This document shows positions 10,830-22,243 of a stretch of 64,000 nucleotides of DNA, in pieces (the first letter of the stretch is position 1; the number at the start of each line of letters is the position of its first letter). The notes under the pieces are model-generated. The model was not told the DNA's origin and did not search any database. It worked only from the letters and a program-made list of their open reading frames with translations. Source of the DNA: Rhabditoides inermis (taxonomy: Eukaryota; Nematoda; Chromadorea; Rhabditida; Rhabditidae); assembly GCA_963966185.1 (NCBI GenBank), contig CAWZYM010000148.1, positions 663,501-727,500 on the forward strand. Direction: 5' to 3'. Made by a program: the position numbers and the translations under genes.

Positions 10830-11395
10830 GAATTTCTTCGAAATTCAACAAAAGGACATTCATTCTCTTTTGAAAAGTACAAGCGTAAAGTACCTCTGTT
10901 TGGGTTTATCTCAATTCAACAAAAGCCCATGCATAAAACTATTATTTCTATTCTAAACTATAAACACAAACCTGCTCTCTCAAAACGATCATAAATACAT
11001 TGACAATCAAATACCAAAATGAATATACTATTGCACACACACATTCTATCACTCACATTCTATCAACCCGTTCATCAAATAAGTCATCTATCAAAAAGCT
11101 CTTGGATTTGTTTACATTCAAAAATAATGAAAACATCATGGTAAACTAAACGATAGTTCTATAGCTGTTTATTGGTTTTCACAATACTTTCATAAGAAAT
11201 AAGAAAATATATTATCTAGCCCTTATTGATAAATTATCGATAAAGTATACGTTTCTACATATCGTTTGAGAGAGCAGGTTTGTGTTTATAGTTTAGAATA
11301 AAATAATAGTTTTATGCATGGGCTTTTGTTGAATTGAGATAAACCCAAACAGAGGTACTTTACGCTTGTACTTTTCGAAAGAGAATATATTATTA
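10830..11395. mobile_element. foldback element 3 (most complete copy)
   Basis: Arms at about 10862-10986 and 11261-11386 are inverted complements over about 125 bases with few mismatches. The roughly 275-base AT-rich loop shows no coding potential. The arm carries GAAAAGTACAAGCGTAAAG, then TTCAACAAAAGCCCATGC, then CACAAACCTGCTCTCTC. These three blocks are shared with the elements at 2262 and 3150, but the intervening arm sequence differs between copies. Confidence 0.8.
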
Positions 11396-12638
11396 CGAAT
11401 ACGAAAAATACAAAGACAACGCGTCCGTGGATGTACTGCTGGCTTGGAAAGCACAATCGTCCCATTTCACGACCATCAGTCTCAGGTCTTTTAATTTTAT
11501 ATCTATTTTGCTATTTGTGTATTTGTAAATACATAATATATGATTCAAAAACGTAAAAAAAAACAATGTATATGACAAGACAAGAACAAGAATGTATGCA
11601 GAATGAAATAGTTGTCTCCAATGAAGAGCCTAATCCATATTGGCAGTTCTGAAGTGCCTTCTATCTGGATTGCGCGGGTCTACTTCAGTTGCACGCGACG
11701 ACTCTCTTTCTTCCCATCTCTTCCTCTCCCTCTCTTTCTCCCCTCCTCTCTCTCCCTCTTCCTCTCCCTTCCTATCTCTCTCCTCTCCCCCTTCTCCCTT
11801 CAAAAGTACTTCCTATGTAGTAAAAGAAGTTGGCTTGTACTGAATGTCTCAATTGAGCAAAAAGGAGGAAATGATTTCAATTGAGGCCAATTTGTAGATC
11901 TCAAACTTTGAAGGCTCTAAATTTACAGGTCTCAAACTACTTTTTCAACGGTCAGCGGAGGATTCAGGCTCACTCATCTCTCCGAAAACAGCCTGTTCGC
12001 CCGGTCTTTTTCGGCTGCAGGAAGGATACTGGAGGGACTGTACGTGAACAGAAACAAATCTATGGATATTATGGGCCCAAGAATAAAAAACTACAATATG
12101 TATTTTGTATGTGAAATCCATGTCCCTGTTTGCTCTGATCCAACCTTTGTTCTCTGATTTAACGACTCCCTTGTCAGTCTGACCTGCGAAAGAGCGTGAA
12201 AACTTATCTTTATCGCCGCGGTTTTTTTTGTTCACACCTCCAAACGTCAAACTACACTAATCTGGTTGTTCAATTTAACACGCTGCTTCTCGCTAAACGA
12301 ATACAAACCACACGATCGCACTTGTATGACGTAGAAATGGATTTTTATATTTATTCCCGGCGTTTCTGATTTGAACTCTGTTGGCAGAGGATTAGGTAGG
12401 AGATTAGGAAATGCATGCAGAGATTCGAGATGGATCAGTGTTATCAGTACACGGGCCTATCACAGACTGGCCGAGGTGTGATATAAATGAATACAACGCA
12501 AGCGGATGGAGAAGAATTCATTCACTTAATAGATTTTATCCCAAAACTTTGCTGTGGCTCAACAGTCATCATTTCTTCGTTGTATACACTCGTTTTTGCC
12601 GTTTAGAAGTCAAGTTATTTTGTGGTTTCCTTGCAGGT
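11396..12638. other. no gene recognised; upstream region of sphingomyelinase
   Basis: The region has a pyrimidine-rich block at 11700-11800 and scattered short frames without splice support. The last 100 bases lead into a TTTCCTTGCAG acceptor used by the next gene, so the sphingomyelinase promoter is probably within this stretch. No TATA box is obvious. Confidence 0.4.
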
Positions 12639-15029
12639 ATGCGGAGTGTGGTGGTGGGTTTGTTACTGGTGGCGGCGGCATCGGCGGGAGTCCTGCTGCA
12701 CGAGACAGAGAAGATATCCAAGGCACAGGTACGCACCTCTCTCTCTCTCTCCACATCATTCACCAATATCTTTTTGTGGCAGGTGGTGGCTCAAGTGAAG
12801 GAGTTCGCCGCCCAGCCGGAGAACCTCTCCGCTGGATGCTCCATCTGCTCCCTCGTTGTCGATGGAGTACAGGTATCATACCCCTCCTCCCCCTCTCTCT
12901 TTCTCTATCTCTCTCTTTCTCATTCCTCCTTTCAGGCTCTTCTCAAGCAGGGCAAGGCCGAGGCGGATATCAACAAATTCGTCAAGTGAGTGTTGTTGGG
13001 AGAGGGGGTGGAGTGGGTGCTTGCAGAGGTGCTTGTCTGGCGTTGAACATCGAGCAGCGCCATATCTGCGACAACATCATGGTCGCGTTCGGAGTGAGTA
13101 TCTATGAACACGCGTACAGTCGTGTTCGAAACGTATGAAGGGTATCCGTTTCCAGTGGAACGAACTCACGCGGAAAACATTTATTTGTTCGAAAACTACA
13201 TTTCAACTGTATAATAGGCTTTATTATTGCTATATAAAAGACTTTGAGGGCATACCACAGACAATTATAACCGCTAAAAATCAAGCTAGAGTTTGATTTC
13301 GAACTACATAATTATTCATGAACATATATTGTGGTTTTGTGGTGACAAAACCACAATCCGGAATTACGTGCATTTTAGATGTGTGATAGGGCGTGATATG
13401 GTGATATCACCACGTGGCCTGCAAATACTCCCACCTACAGCCTATGCTAGGCTACAATACAGCGGAAATTTATCACACCACTATCCACTATCTTTTCCGG
13501 TCTATTCCGGATGTCGGATTATACTTACTTGACGAAAATACAGTCAATAGAAACCTTCTTCAGTTTCCTATCTACTGTAGAACTCACGCAGAAAACAACG
13601 GTTTAGAAGAACCGACTTTATTTTAGGCAATACAAAAAAAACACAATTCCTCAAATTTATCGATCGAAAACATTGATTTCCAGAGCGAGATCTACTACGT
13701 TCTGGAGCGAGCGGTGTTCGAGCCTGAGGAAATCTGCGGAGCATTTATCCAGGTCAGTGGGCGGTACCGAAAGGGGCGGGGCTAATCCTTGTCACTTCAG
13801 GACTGCGGCAACTTTGAGAACCCTCTGCAAGTGATGTGGAACATAACCATTCCCGGCAACAAGCCGCGCGTCAAGCCCTGGCCCAAAGTGACGGTGAGAG
13901 AAAAGGGGCGGGGACAAAGGGGCGGAGCCTGATCGAGCTGTTCAGCCCGGCGGAAAGACGATGCGAGTGCTGCACCTGTCCGACATCCACATCGACAGAC
14001 AGTACGCAGAGGGCAGTGAGGTGAGAGGGCGGGACTAGAGGGGCGGGGCAAACAGGGGCGTGACTGACTGGTGTATTTGAGGCGGAGTGTCAGAAGGACG
14101 GAGGAATGACATACGCGATGTGCTGTCGTGACTACAAGCCCACTGCTACAGAGAGGGAGAAGAAGAGTGAGTTCGCTATACATGACAAGTAAAACGTACA
14201 GACGATGAAAGGGAAGTGAATCAGATCATTGTTACAGCACACTCAATTTAAGTGAACGTATAGTACAATACATACATTTGTATGATTGTTTAATACGAAA
14301 ATGATTTCTCCAGGAAAACATACTACATACACTGGTCTTCCTCACTTATACAACCTATAAAACATCACTTATACATCACTTATACAACTTATAAAACATT
14401 CTATGCAGACCTGGTATCTCCGGCTGGCAAGTGGGGGATGACGTCATCGTGCTGTGACATTCCATTCCGGATGTTCGACAACGCCATGAAACACATCAGT
14501 CAGACCGAGAAGGTAGGGAGGGCTTCCATGTCCACTTCATAGACAACACACATACACATTCTCCATTTTCCATCCATCTGTGCAAATTCACCCTAAACAC
14601 TCCTGTAAAAATCTGATATCGTATCTGATCTGATGAGGTATCTGAATGATTTTCCATTTTTCTAGCAGTTCTGTGTTTTTTCGTCTTTCTTTTTCACTTC
14701 TTTAGCTTCTCATTTAGAATCTCGACTACATCATCATCACTGGCGACTTCGAAGCGCACGACAGCTGGGACTACAGCCAGGAGCTCACCAAGGCAAACAT
14801 CAAGGTGGGCGGGGTCTGAGGGGGCGGGGCTGAAGGTGTTTTTAGAACGTGACCAATACTCTGCTGCATTACTTCCCCAACATCCCCATCTACATCTCAG
14901 TTGGAAACCACGAGGGAGTGCCTCAGGATGCGTGGGTGGAGAGAGGGAGGGAGGGAGAGGGAGGGAGAGGGAGGGAGAGGGAGGGAGAGGGAGGGAGAGG
15001 GAGGGAGAGAGGGAGAGAGAGAGAAAGAA

Positions 15030-15079
<50 letters not shown>

Positions 15080-15519
15080 GGGAGGATTTCAGTATGATGC
15101 CGCACCAATTCGACGAGTACTCTACTCGCGGCCCGCAGTGGCTGTATGCCGCTCTGAAGGAGAGCTGGGCTAACTGGATACCCACCGACACACTCGAGGA
15201 GGTGCAGTAGTGAGTCGACCATCTCCCCTCCCTACCCCTCCCTCTCTCTCCTCTCTACCCTCCCTTCCAGCCGTGCCTCATACGCGGTCCACCCGGCCCC
15301 TGGCCTCAAGCTCATCTCCATCAACACCGTCTACTGCTCCGAGTTCAACTTGTCAGTTGTGTTTTTTTTTTGAAAAGTGTTGTTATTCTGAAATACTCTG
15401 AGTCCCGCCACGATAAGCTTGTTGCAGCTACCTGTACGTGGACCAGGTCGACCCGGATGGCACTCTGCAGTGGCTCATCGAGGAGCTGCTCGATTCGGAG
15501 AGCAAGGGCGAGAAGGTCA

Positions 15520-15595
<76 letters not shown>

Positions 15596-16172
15596 ACCTC
15601 CTTCCTTCTCTCAGGTTCACATCATCTCTCACATTCCCTCGGGAGCTGGTTACTGTCTCAAGGGATGGTCGCACAACTTCTATGCGATCGTGAACAGGTG
15701 AGACAGTATCGATTTATTGATTACTAACTAAATTGACTAATTTAGATTTGAGAACACGATCGCTGCGCAGTTCTACGGACACACGCACAACGACCACTTC
15801 CAGGTAAATAAAGACGTAAACAAACATGTCAACAATTTACAAGTAAACAACAGGTGTACTACGAGGACGCGGACGTGGAGAAGAGGCCGACTCACTTCAA
15901 CTTCATCGCCCCCTCCATCACGACCTTCGACTACAACAACCCCAGCTACAGGGTCTACACCATCGACGGAAACTATCCCGGGTCCAGCTATGTACGTTAT
16001 AGAGATTCCCTAGTTCCATAAACATGGAAGTGCCTGTTATAAGCAAAGGTCTTGTTTCATGTGAATTTTTTTCAGACGGTGCTGGATGCGGATACGTGGT
16101 ACGCTGATATCATGACAGCCAACAAGAACGGACAGGAGCCCGAGTGGAAGTTCGAGTACAACACCAGGGTGC

Positions 16173-16206
<34 letters not shown>

Positions 16207-16577
16207 CTCTCTCTTTCACTGTTTCCCTATCTCTCTCTCTATGACGTCATTGCAGCAAGCGTACGGCATGGTCGACTTCTCTCCCGCCTCGTGGCACAAA
16301 GTGATTGAAAAGCTGGAGACCAACATGACAATGTTCAACGAGTTCCACGAGTGAGTGGGACGGCATTTATATATCATGAACACGTAATTGTGAGCAATCA
16401 TTCATGAGATTCATGTCCTCTCCCTCTTTCGAGTCCTCTCCCTCTTTCAGTCGGTACTGGCGCTACACGGGCCACGAGTCTCTGTGCGTGGATGAGCGTC
16501 TGTGTCGCCAGAAGTACACGTGTGCGATGAAGAGTGCGAGGAGCCACGACGAGGCACACTTCTGCCAACACAACTAG
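12639..16577 (+). CDS. asm: acid sphingomyelinase (sphingomyelin phosphodiesterase)
   Basis: It hydrolyses sphingomyelin to ceramide and phosphocholine, in lysosomes or outside the cell. Twenty exons join in frame to 591 residues, normal for the family: 12639-12728, 12783-12872, 12936-12985, 13027-13093, 13684-13752, 13801-13893, 13946-14020, 14082-14166, 14409-14512, 14718-14804, 14846-14931, 15093-15209, 15271-15351, 15428-15515, 15615-15697, 15746-15803, 15854-15991, 16076-16168, 16256-16350, 16451-16577. Domains: signal peptide (residues 1-17, VVVGLLLVAAASAG), saposin B domain (about 40-125, Cys pairs), then a calcineurin-like metallophosphoesterase with DIHID (166), GDFEAHD (250), GNHE (290), HIISH (396) and GHTHND (433), which supply the zinc ligands, and a Cys-rich end. 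Start: first ATG after TTGCAG, two bases away. Introns are mostly 41-63 bases, with a 587-base intron 4. The exact asm paralogue cannot be decided. Confidence 0.95.
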
Positions 16578-17930
16578 ACGCCACCATGCATGATCACGAT
16601 GAATAGTTATGATTGAATGAATTGTTCTTGGGATTACATCCCAGGAGCAAGTCCCTGTTTCTGAATGTAAAAAAAATACATGCTTGACACGCTTCTCTTC
16701 ATAACAATATTAATAATAGGTTTATCCATAGGTGCAGACATAACACAAAACACAAAATACAGACTTGTGGCGAAATGTACAAAGGTTTAGTGCTTTGTCC
16801 CCGGATGCCTCATCCGGTGGGTAGCATTTTTCGAGAATCTTTTTTTTCTTCCATATAGAGTATGCGGCCTTGATTCGTCTTCGAACGCGTGAGTCATATG
16901 GACCACGTTGCCTCTAACGTCGAACGTTCTCGAACTTCTCGCGACCATTTGCATACTTGCTCCCGGTCAACTATGTGCACTGTGCACTCCCAACAGGCTT
17001 ATTTGGCTCCTCCTTATCGTCTCACAGTGAACGGCTCCAGATATCGATTGATAACAGCGACGTACTTCTTTTCCGGTAGCGGGTGCCGCCGTAGCTCTTC
17101 AATTCGTATTTGCTTTGTACCTTCTTTTCCTCCAATCGAGAATCCGCGCTTCGCCCACTAGTGCACTCCCAACAGGCTTATTTGGCGTCGCCTTATCGTC
17201 TCACAGTGAACGGCCTCAACTCGAGAATCAGTCGATACTCCACAGAAACTTCATCTCCGAGCGGCGGCGGCGGTGACTTTCATTGTCGTCGGGTGGTCAT
17301 TCGAGGGAGCGCGGGAAGGGGCAACCGCTCGCGGGGACGGGAAAATGAGAAGTGCAAAATGAATGAAACAATCGCTGGCATTCGAAATTTGGAAAGTCTG
17401 CTCATTGCAAACCCGGCGCGCCTCGCACGCTGGGCGCGAGCGGATTATAACAGGAGAGCTCTGCACTGAACAATCGACTGATGAGGATAATAATTACCGT
17501 CTGACTGTTTGTGATTATAACTAATCGGCTGCGTTTATAACGAACTGAGGTTTCTTTTTTGGTTAGGACAATAATAACGCAATGGGATAGAGTGATTTGT
17601 CTAGTCGCTCGGGCTTCAGTTTTGATCGGATAGCGATGTTCACACCACATCTACCATGAACAGTGTTTCCAGAAAATCTATCATGCAAACTTTGTATGTT
17701 GTATGTTGGAATCAGGTTGATAAAAAAACAGTGCAGTTGTGGCACAATGCATGGTCCTTGACCGGATGTGTTGTGATTGTGGCCATCTCTCATGTCATAA
17801 TCCCCCATTCTCCACTCACACAATGCAACCATCCATAATCCATAAACACCACCGGCTACCATACCACGGATCAGGCGGATACGGCTATGCGTTCCGCCGC
17901 TTAGCCCACTTCCCTCAAGGCCCCTTCCCC

Positions 17931-17966
<36 letters not shown>

Positions 17967-18068
17967 GTTTCCCTCTTATCCCTCTTTCACGGGTTGCAGC
18001 GAGTGACGCAAGACCAGGTTTGGTTTCCTTTCATCACGTGCCTTCCTGACTTTCGCTCTTTTTTCCAG
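16578..18068. repeat. intergenic stretch with a 54-base direct repeat
   Basis: 16982-17035 and 17161-17215 are near-identical direct repeats (GTGCACTCCCAACAGGCTTA then TTATCGTCTCACAGTGAACGG) about 179 bases apart. They could be two copies of a regulatory cassette or a tandem duplication. One octamer (ATTTGCAT) lies at 16947-16954. A frame at 17110-17469 is open but has no splice support. A CT tract at 17936-17962 lies within an open frame that leads into the next gene model. Confidence 0.6.
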
Positions 18069-18951
18069 ATGGTCTCTATGCGCCCTCCTCACTCCAGCAT
18101 CCAAATCACATCGCTTGTACCCAGTCACACAACAGAGTTGTACAGGTAAGGAAAAGTTGACGTCAATATGGATAAGATAAATTTTAGGGATTTTTTTAGC
18201 CAGCACGGCAGCGAGTTCGATCCGAGAATATTCAGGTGATTATTTTCTCTTTTTTTGGTTCAAGTTCTGTTCTGTGTACATAGTTACACATCCACATTTT
18301 TTTTATTTACATATACCAATACTTTTTTTTCAATTACAGGAACGAGGTGTTGACTCGTGCAGTGTTGAACCGGTATGAGATGGGGGATCCGAGGCGACCA
18401 TCCGGCAGCGGCCGCCACTACCACACACAGGTGAGGCGACCCATCACCAGTATCCTACTACCGCACTTTTTATAATAGCTGTCCGCCACTGTCAATTTAT
18501 TGACTTTTTTGTATCGTGTAGTCTACTCAAGTTTGTATAATGTGTTAATGTGTAATCTAAGTATTACGTTTCAAACATTTCTTTTCATTTTCTGAGACCG
18601 AATAGTTCATCAATAGCATTGTTGTTAGTTGCATAATGCCTGCCTACGTATAATGCAGACAGAAAGTATCAAATTCCCCTTCTCTCTTATGTTCTACAAA
18701 TATTCTGTTTCTAGAAGTATCTATGTTTGTTTTCATTAGGTACAGAAGAAAGGACGCACATAGAGAACGGCAATGTGAATGTGCTTGTATTTGAGATGCG
18801 TTCCCCGCTGGACGTTCGTGTGTCTCTCGGGTCGTCGAATCAGTGCCGCAGCCGGAGCAGACACGAGAGGAGGGACAGGGACACACACAGGGAGAGGTGG
18901 GCGATTCCACTGCAAGTCCCCGTTACCACGATTACCTTTCCTGTCATGTGA
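18069..18951 (+). CDS. unrecognised small protein, multi-exon
   Basis: Clear exons: 18069-18145, 18200-18235 and 18340-18430 (or to 18449), each with good GT-AG borders and matching phase. The reading starts at an ATG directly after TTTTTTCCAG and continues MVSMRPPHSSIQITSLV. A last exon 18740-18951 ends in TGA and encodes a charged tail with an RSRSRHERRDRDTHRER stretch. Its phase fits only if the third exon ends at the weaker donor at 18450; otherwise an exon has been missed. An earlier in-frame extension (exon CGAGTGACGCAAGACCAG at about 18000-18017, and ATG near 17822) is also possible. The protein has about 140 residues, is hydrophilic with no membrane segment, and its function is unknown. 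Confidence 0.45.
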
Positions 18952-20095
18952 TGAGCACATAAGCAATGTGATTGATTGAGTGGACATTTACTGTTTTTTT
19001 GGCTAGAGGGTCTGGAAGCAAGTACTGTATTTACAGTACTTGCTTCCAGACCCTCTAGCCGCGCGGGCAGTCGTCTCAGTCGCCCCGCCAGCACACAACC
19101 ACACAGGAGATACGTCGAGTTTGGTTCGTTCTTTTTCACATTCTGTTACTTTTCTCTTCATTTTTCGATTGATCGCAATATCAGAAAAAAACTTTGATGC
19201 ATTTACAAATCAATATTGAAGATCAGTCCGATTAAAAAACAAACAAACAGAGCTTACAACAGAAGTTACAACAGTATATAATGTTCAACGGTTGCATAAC
19301 AGTAAATACATAAGACATAACATAACAGTGTTCTCAAAACGTAAGACGTTACAGGTGTGTGAGTATGATTCCATTACTGTAATTTTGTCAATGATAAATA
19401 TATGAGTTAAAATCTGCATAGTTTATGAACAACTTGACAACATGCAGTATGTATGTAAAGTTCGCTTTTTGAAACTGTAAAAAATCGAATTTGGAAGTGT
19501 GTGCCTCTGCGACGATTCCTTGAAAAGTGAACTCTTTTTTTCTTTTTAGCAGATTGTTTTGAGACAATTTCGAAGAAAACCGTTTTGAAACAAAGCATTG
19601 TACATTGAAGTTCCGTTTTTGTTTTGTTCAGTGTGACACCATATCCAGAATAGAGAAGTGCATGTTTCTAAGCTCCTCTATTACCACTACTCTCCCATGT
19701 CAGTTTGGTCTCTGCTCTCTATTTCCAGATTTGTGATAAGAGTTACCGTACCTCCACCTAAATTAGGCTTAATTAAGAAATAAAGTCATCAAATGTACCT
19801 TTATTAAAATGTAAGAAGTAACAGTATCCCGCGTAAAATTAGAGTGTGCACTTTCAATACTAGATAGTGTATGGGACTAGCACTATGCATACGCCATACA
19901 CCTAGAGACTCACAGTTCGATACTTCACACATCGATCGCTGTTTTCTATTATTCTATTTCATGCAAACTCGTGGAGATACTGATTACGTATGTACCTAAC
20001 CATTCAGACATTCTCTGCACAACAAAGTAATAACAACAGATACAACTTACCATACAAAACAAAACAACCTTGTACCTTGTTATGCGCAAAATATC
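18952..20095. repeat. intergenic stretch with 60-base perfect palindrome and tRNA-like sequence
   Basis: 19001-19060 is a perfect inverted repeat with 29-bp arms (GGCTAGAGGGTCTGGAAGCA then AGTACTGTA) around two T. It lies 50 bases after the stop codon of the preceding gene model, so it may be transcribed. 19872-19923 carries box A-like ACTAGCACTATGC and box B-like CAGTTCGATACT at tRNA spacing, but does not fold as a tRNA. The remainder is AT-rich with no gene seen. Confidence 0.7.
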
Positions 20096-20717
20096 ATGTG
20101 GTTCATCGCTGCCACGCAATCTCTGTTAGTTCATGCGACCGAAGGGAAAATAAAGAAAGTGAGGACGAAAGAGAAGGACGACGAGAGAGAAATAGAGATA
20201 CGTATGTGAGTTCTCCTTGAGGACTGGTGATCGCGAGAAGTGCACGCACCGCCCACTGCAATTGCAATATACATAGCTGTGCCGAGAGGCTTGAATGGGA
20301 AAAACAGAGAATGGGAACGGGAGAAAAGTGTGAATGATGAAATGAGATTAGTACAACTATAAATTAACATCATGTTTGTTGTAATATGTAGTACTACAAA
20401 ACATTATGGGAAAAATATGTGTATACTAGTTGTTTTCCTCGATCATCTTCGTTTCGTTTTCAGTTGCCGATGACCGTCCATACTTGGCCGATCGAGGAGA
20501 CTATCGAGTGTACGACTACTACCCCTACTACTACCCCTATGCATATCTCTATCCCAACTATCCTCTCCTCCCACCCACGCACCCACACGATCTATTCTCC
20601 TATCAAAATGAACAGGATGAGGAGGAGGGCTGTGTGTTTACCGTACTCGCTGTCGCTACCGTAACCCTCTTCCTACTCATGCTCTTCGTATATCTACGAG
20701 GCTTTGTGCGGTGGTGA
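20096..20717 (+). CDS. small membrane protein with Tyr-rich region
   Basis: The second exon 20464-20717 is well supported. It follows TCGTTTTCAG and encodes a Tyr/Pro-rich segment (DYYPYYYPYAYLYP), an acidic turn (NEQDEEEG), one hydrophobic helix (CVFTVLAVATVTLFLLMLFV) and a short basic end (RGFVRW), then TGA. A matching first exon is proposed at 20096-20201: ATG with a signal-like start (MWFIAATQSLLVHA), then a charged stretch, donor GTATGT, and correct phase. The product would be 119 residues: extracellular, one helix near the carboxyl end, and a tiny tail. The first exon is less certain than the second. No family recognised. Confidence 0.5.
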
Positions 20718-21218
20718 ATGTATTATGTAGTTTTGCAACAGGGAGAGAGAAATATGGAGTGAGCGGAAGGGAGAGAGAGAAGGAACCATATGCAAGAGTG
20801 TACGGTAGTCGCACTTTCTTGGAAAAAACGAGTGAATGAAGTTTGCCGTATCTGTCTATGCCTTCATTACGCTTTCCCTTCCTGCATTTTCGCTGCACTT
20901 TCCGGGTATAAATGTGCATATAATACAATATTCTCCCCCAGTTCACTGTTTGCTATGAAACGCATGCACTTTGTTTGAAGAAGTGAGTTTGATATGTAGT
21001 TTTGTATTATGTAGTTTTGCAACAGGGAAAGGAAGTCATCACAAACGACAAAGATGACACATACACGGAACTTTATCATCATTATTATTACGTTATTAAA
21101 TATAGGATGAGAGAGGTTAGACAAGGTGCTGAGAGTATACATGACGAATATGGTATGTGTGAGAGACTGTGTAGTGTGAAAGACGCGATGAGTGAGGGGA
21201 GAATGTTGGTGGGAGGTA

Positions 21219-21287
<69 letters not shown>

Positions 21288-21394
21288 TCGAGGTGTGCCG
21301 GGAAGGCTTTGGCCTGAGTGCGCGAGGATCCACTCAACAGTGCAACAATCAATATGTACAAGTGCGAGGGCGTTGAGTAGACAAGAACAGCGAC

Positions 21395-21402
21395 TCCCTG
21401 AG
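21395..21402 (-). promoter_or_regulatory. lin-4/miR-125 seed match in hunchback 3' UTR
   Basis: On the transcript strand the sequence is CTCAGGGA, a perfect 8-base match to the lin-4/miR-125 seed, about 180 bases after the stop codon. The same octamer also occurs inside the last coding exon (about 21889). A six-base let-7 seed match (TACCTC on the mRNA) lies near 21214. hbl-1 in C. elegans is a known target of lin-4 and let-7 family microRNAs, which makes the site credible. Confidence 0.5.
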
Positions 21403-21577
21403 TGGTAGCTGAGTGAGGGCGGGGCGGAGTCTATGGGGGCGTGGCTACACACTAGAATCGGCTAGCGAGTGGCGCGACTGCGCGCTACACGAAACGGGCA
21501 TACACGAGACGACATGAGAGAAGGAGAGTGGGGGTAAGAGGGTAGCGACTGTACATGGGATGGATGGACACACAGGC

Positions 21578-22184
21578 CTAGTGTCTGTTGTGGAATAGAT
21601 GGAGGTTGAATGCGAGAGCGTCTGCGCACTGCTCCCCGCAGCGGGCACACGAGAAGGGCTGGTTCGAGTGGAAGGACATGTGCACAGAGTGGAGCGACGC
21701 GTCCTCGAAGCCCATGCGACAGTGAGTACACTGCAGGTGGAAGGCAGACGGAGACGACTGCTGCTGCTGCTTGGCCTGGAAGGGACTGGGTGAGGACGAG
21801 TCACATTGCGAATGCAAGAACGCACGCACCTGAAGTGCCATGAGACAGGCCTGCTGGAAGAGGTTCAGCTCGCCGTTGACTGGCTTGAATCCCTGAGGCT
21901 GGTCGTCGGACGACGTCACCACGGCCTCCGGAGACGACGTGCACTCCTCCATCGGAACCTGCAACAAGCAAATAATGCTCCTTAATCAGAGAGGAATCCC
22001 CAAAAACAAGTCGCATGCGAGAAAATAATATTGACGGACTCTCGTGTCTTCTTCTCGCAATACGCACGTACTCAGAGGAGTGAGTGCTGTTTTCCCTATC
22101 GCTCATGTTTTCTCGCATACATCAGAAATCGATTACGTGAATGAAAACACATGGTGAAAGGTGTGCGGGAATCAACTGACGAGA

Positions 22185-22243
<59 letters not shown>

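Noticed and set aside
13797..14183. 128-codon minus-strand frame opposite the sphingomyelinase
   Set aside because: Antisense shadow of well-supported exons and their G-rich introns.
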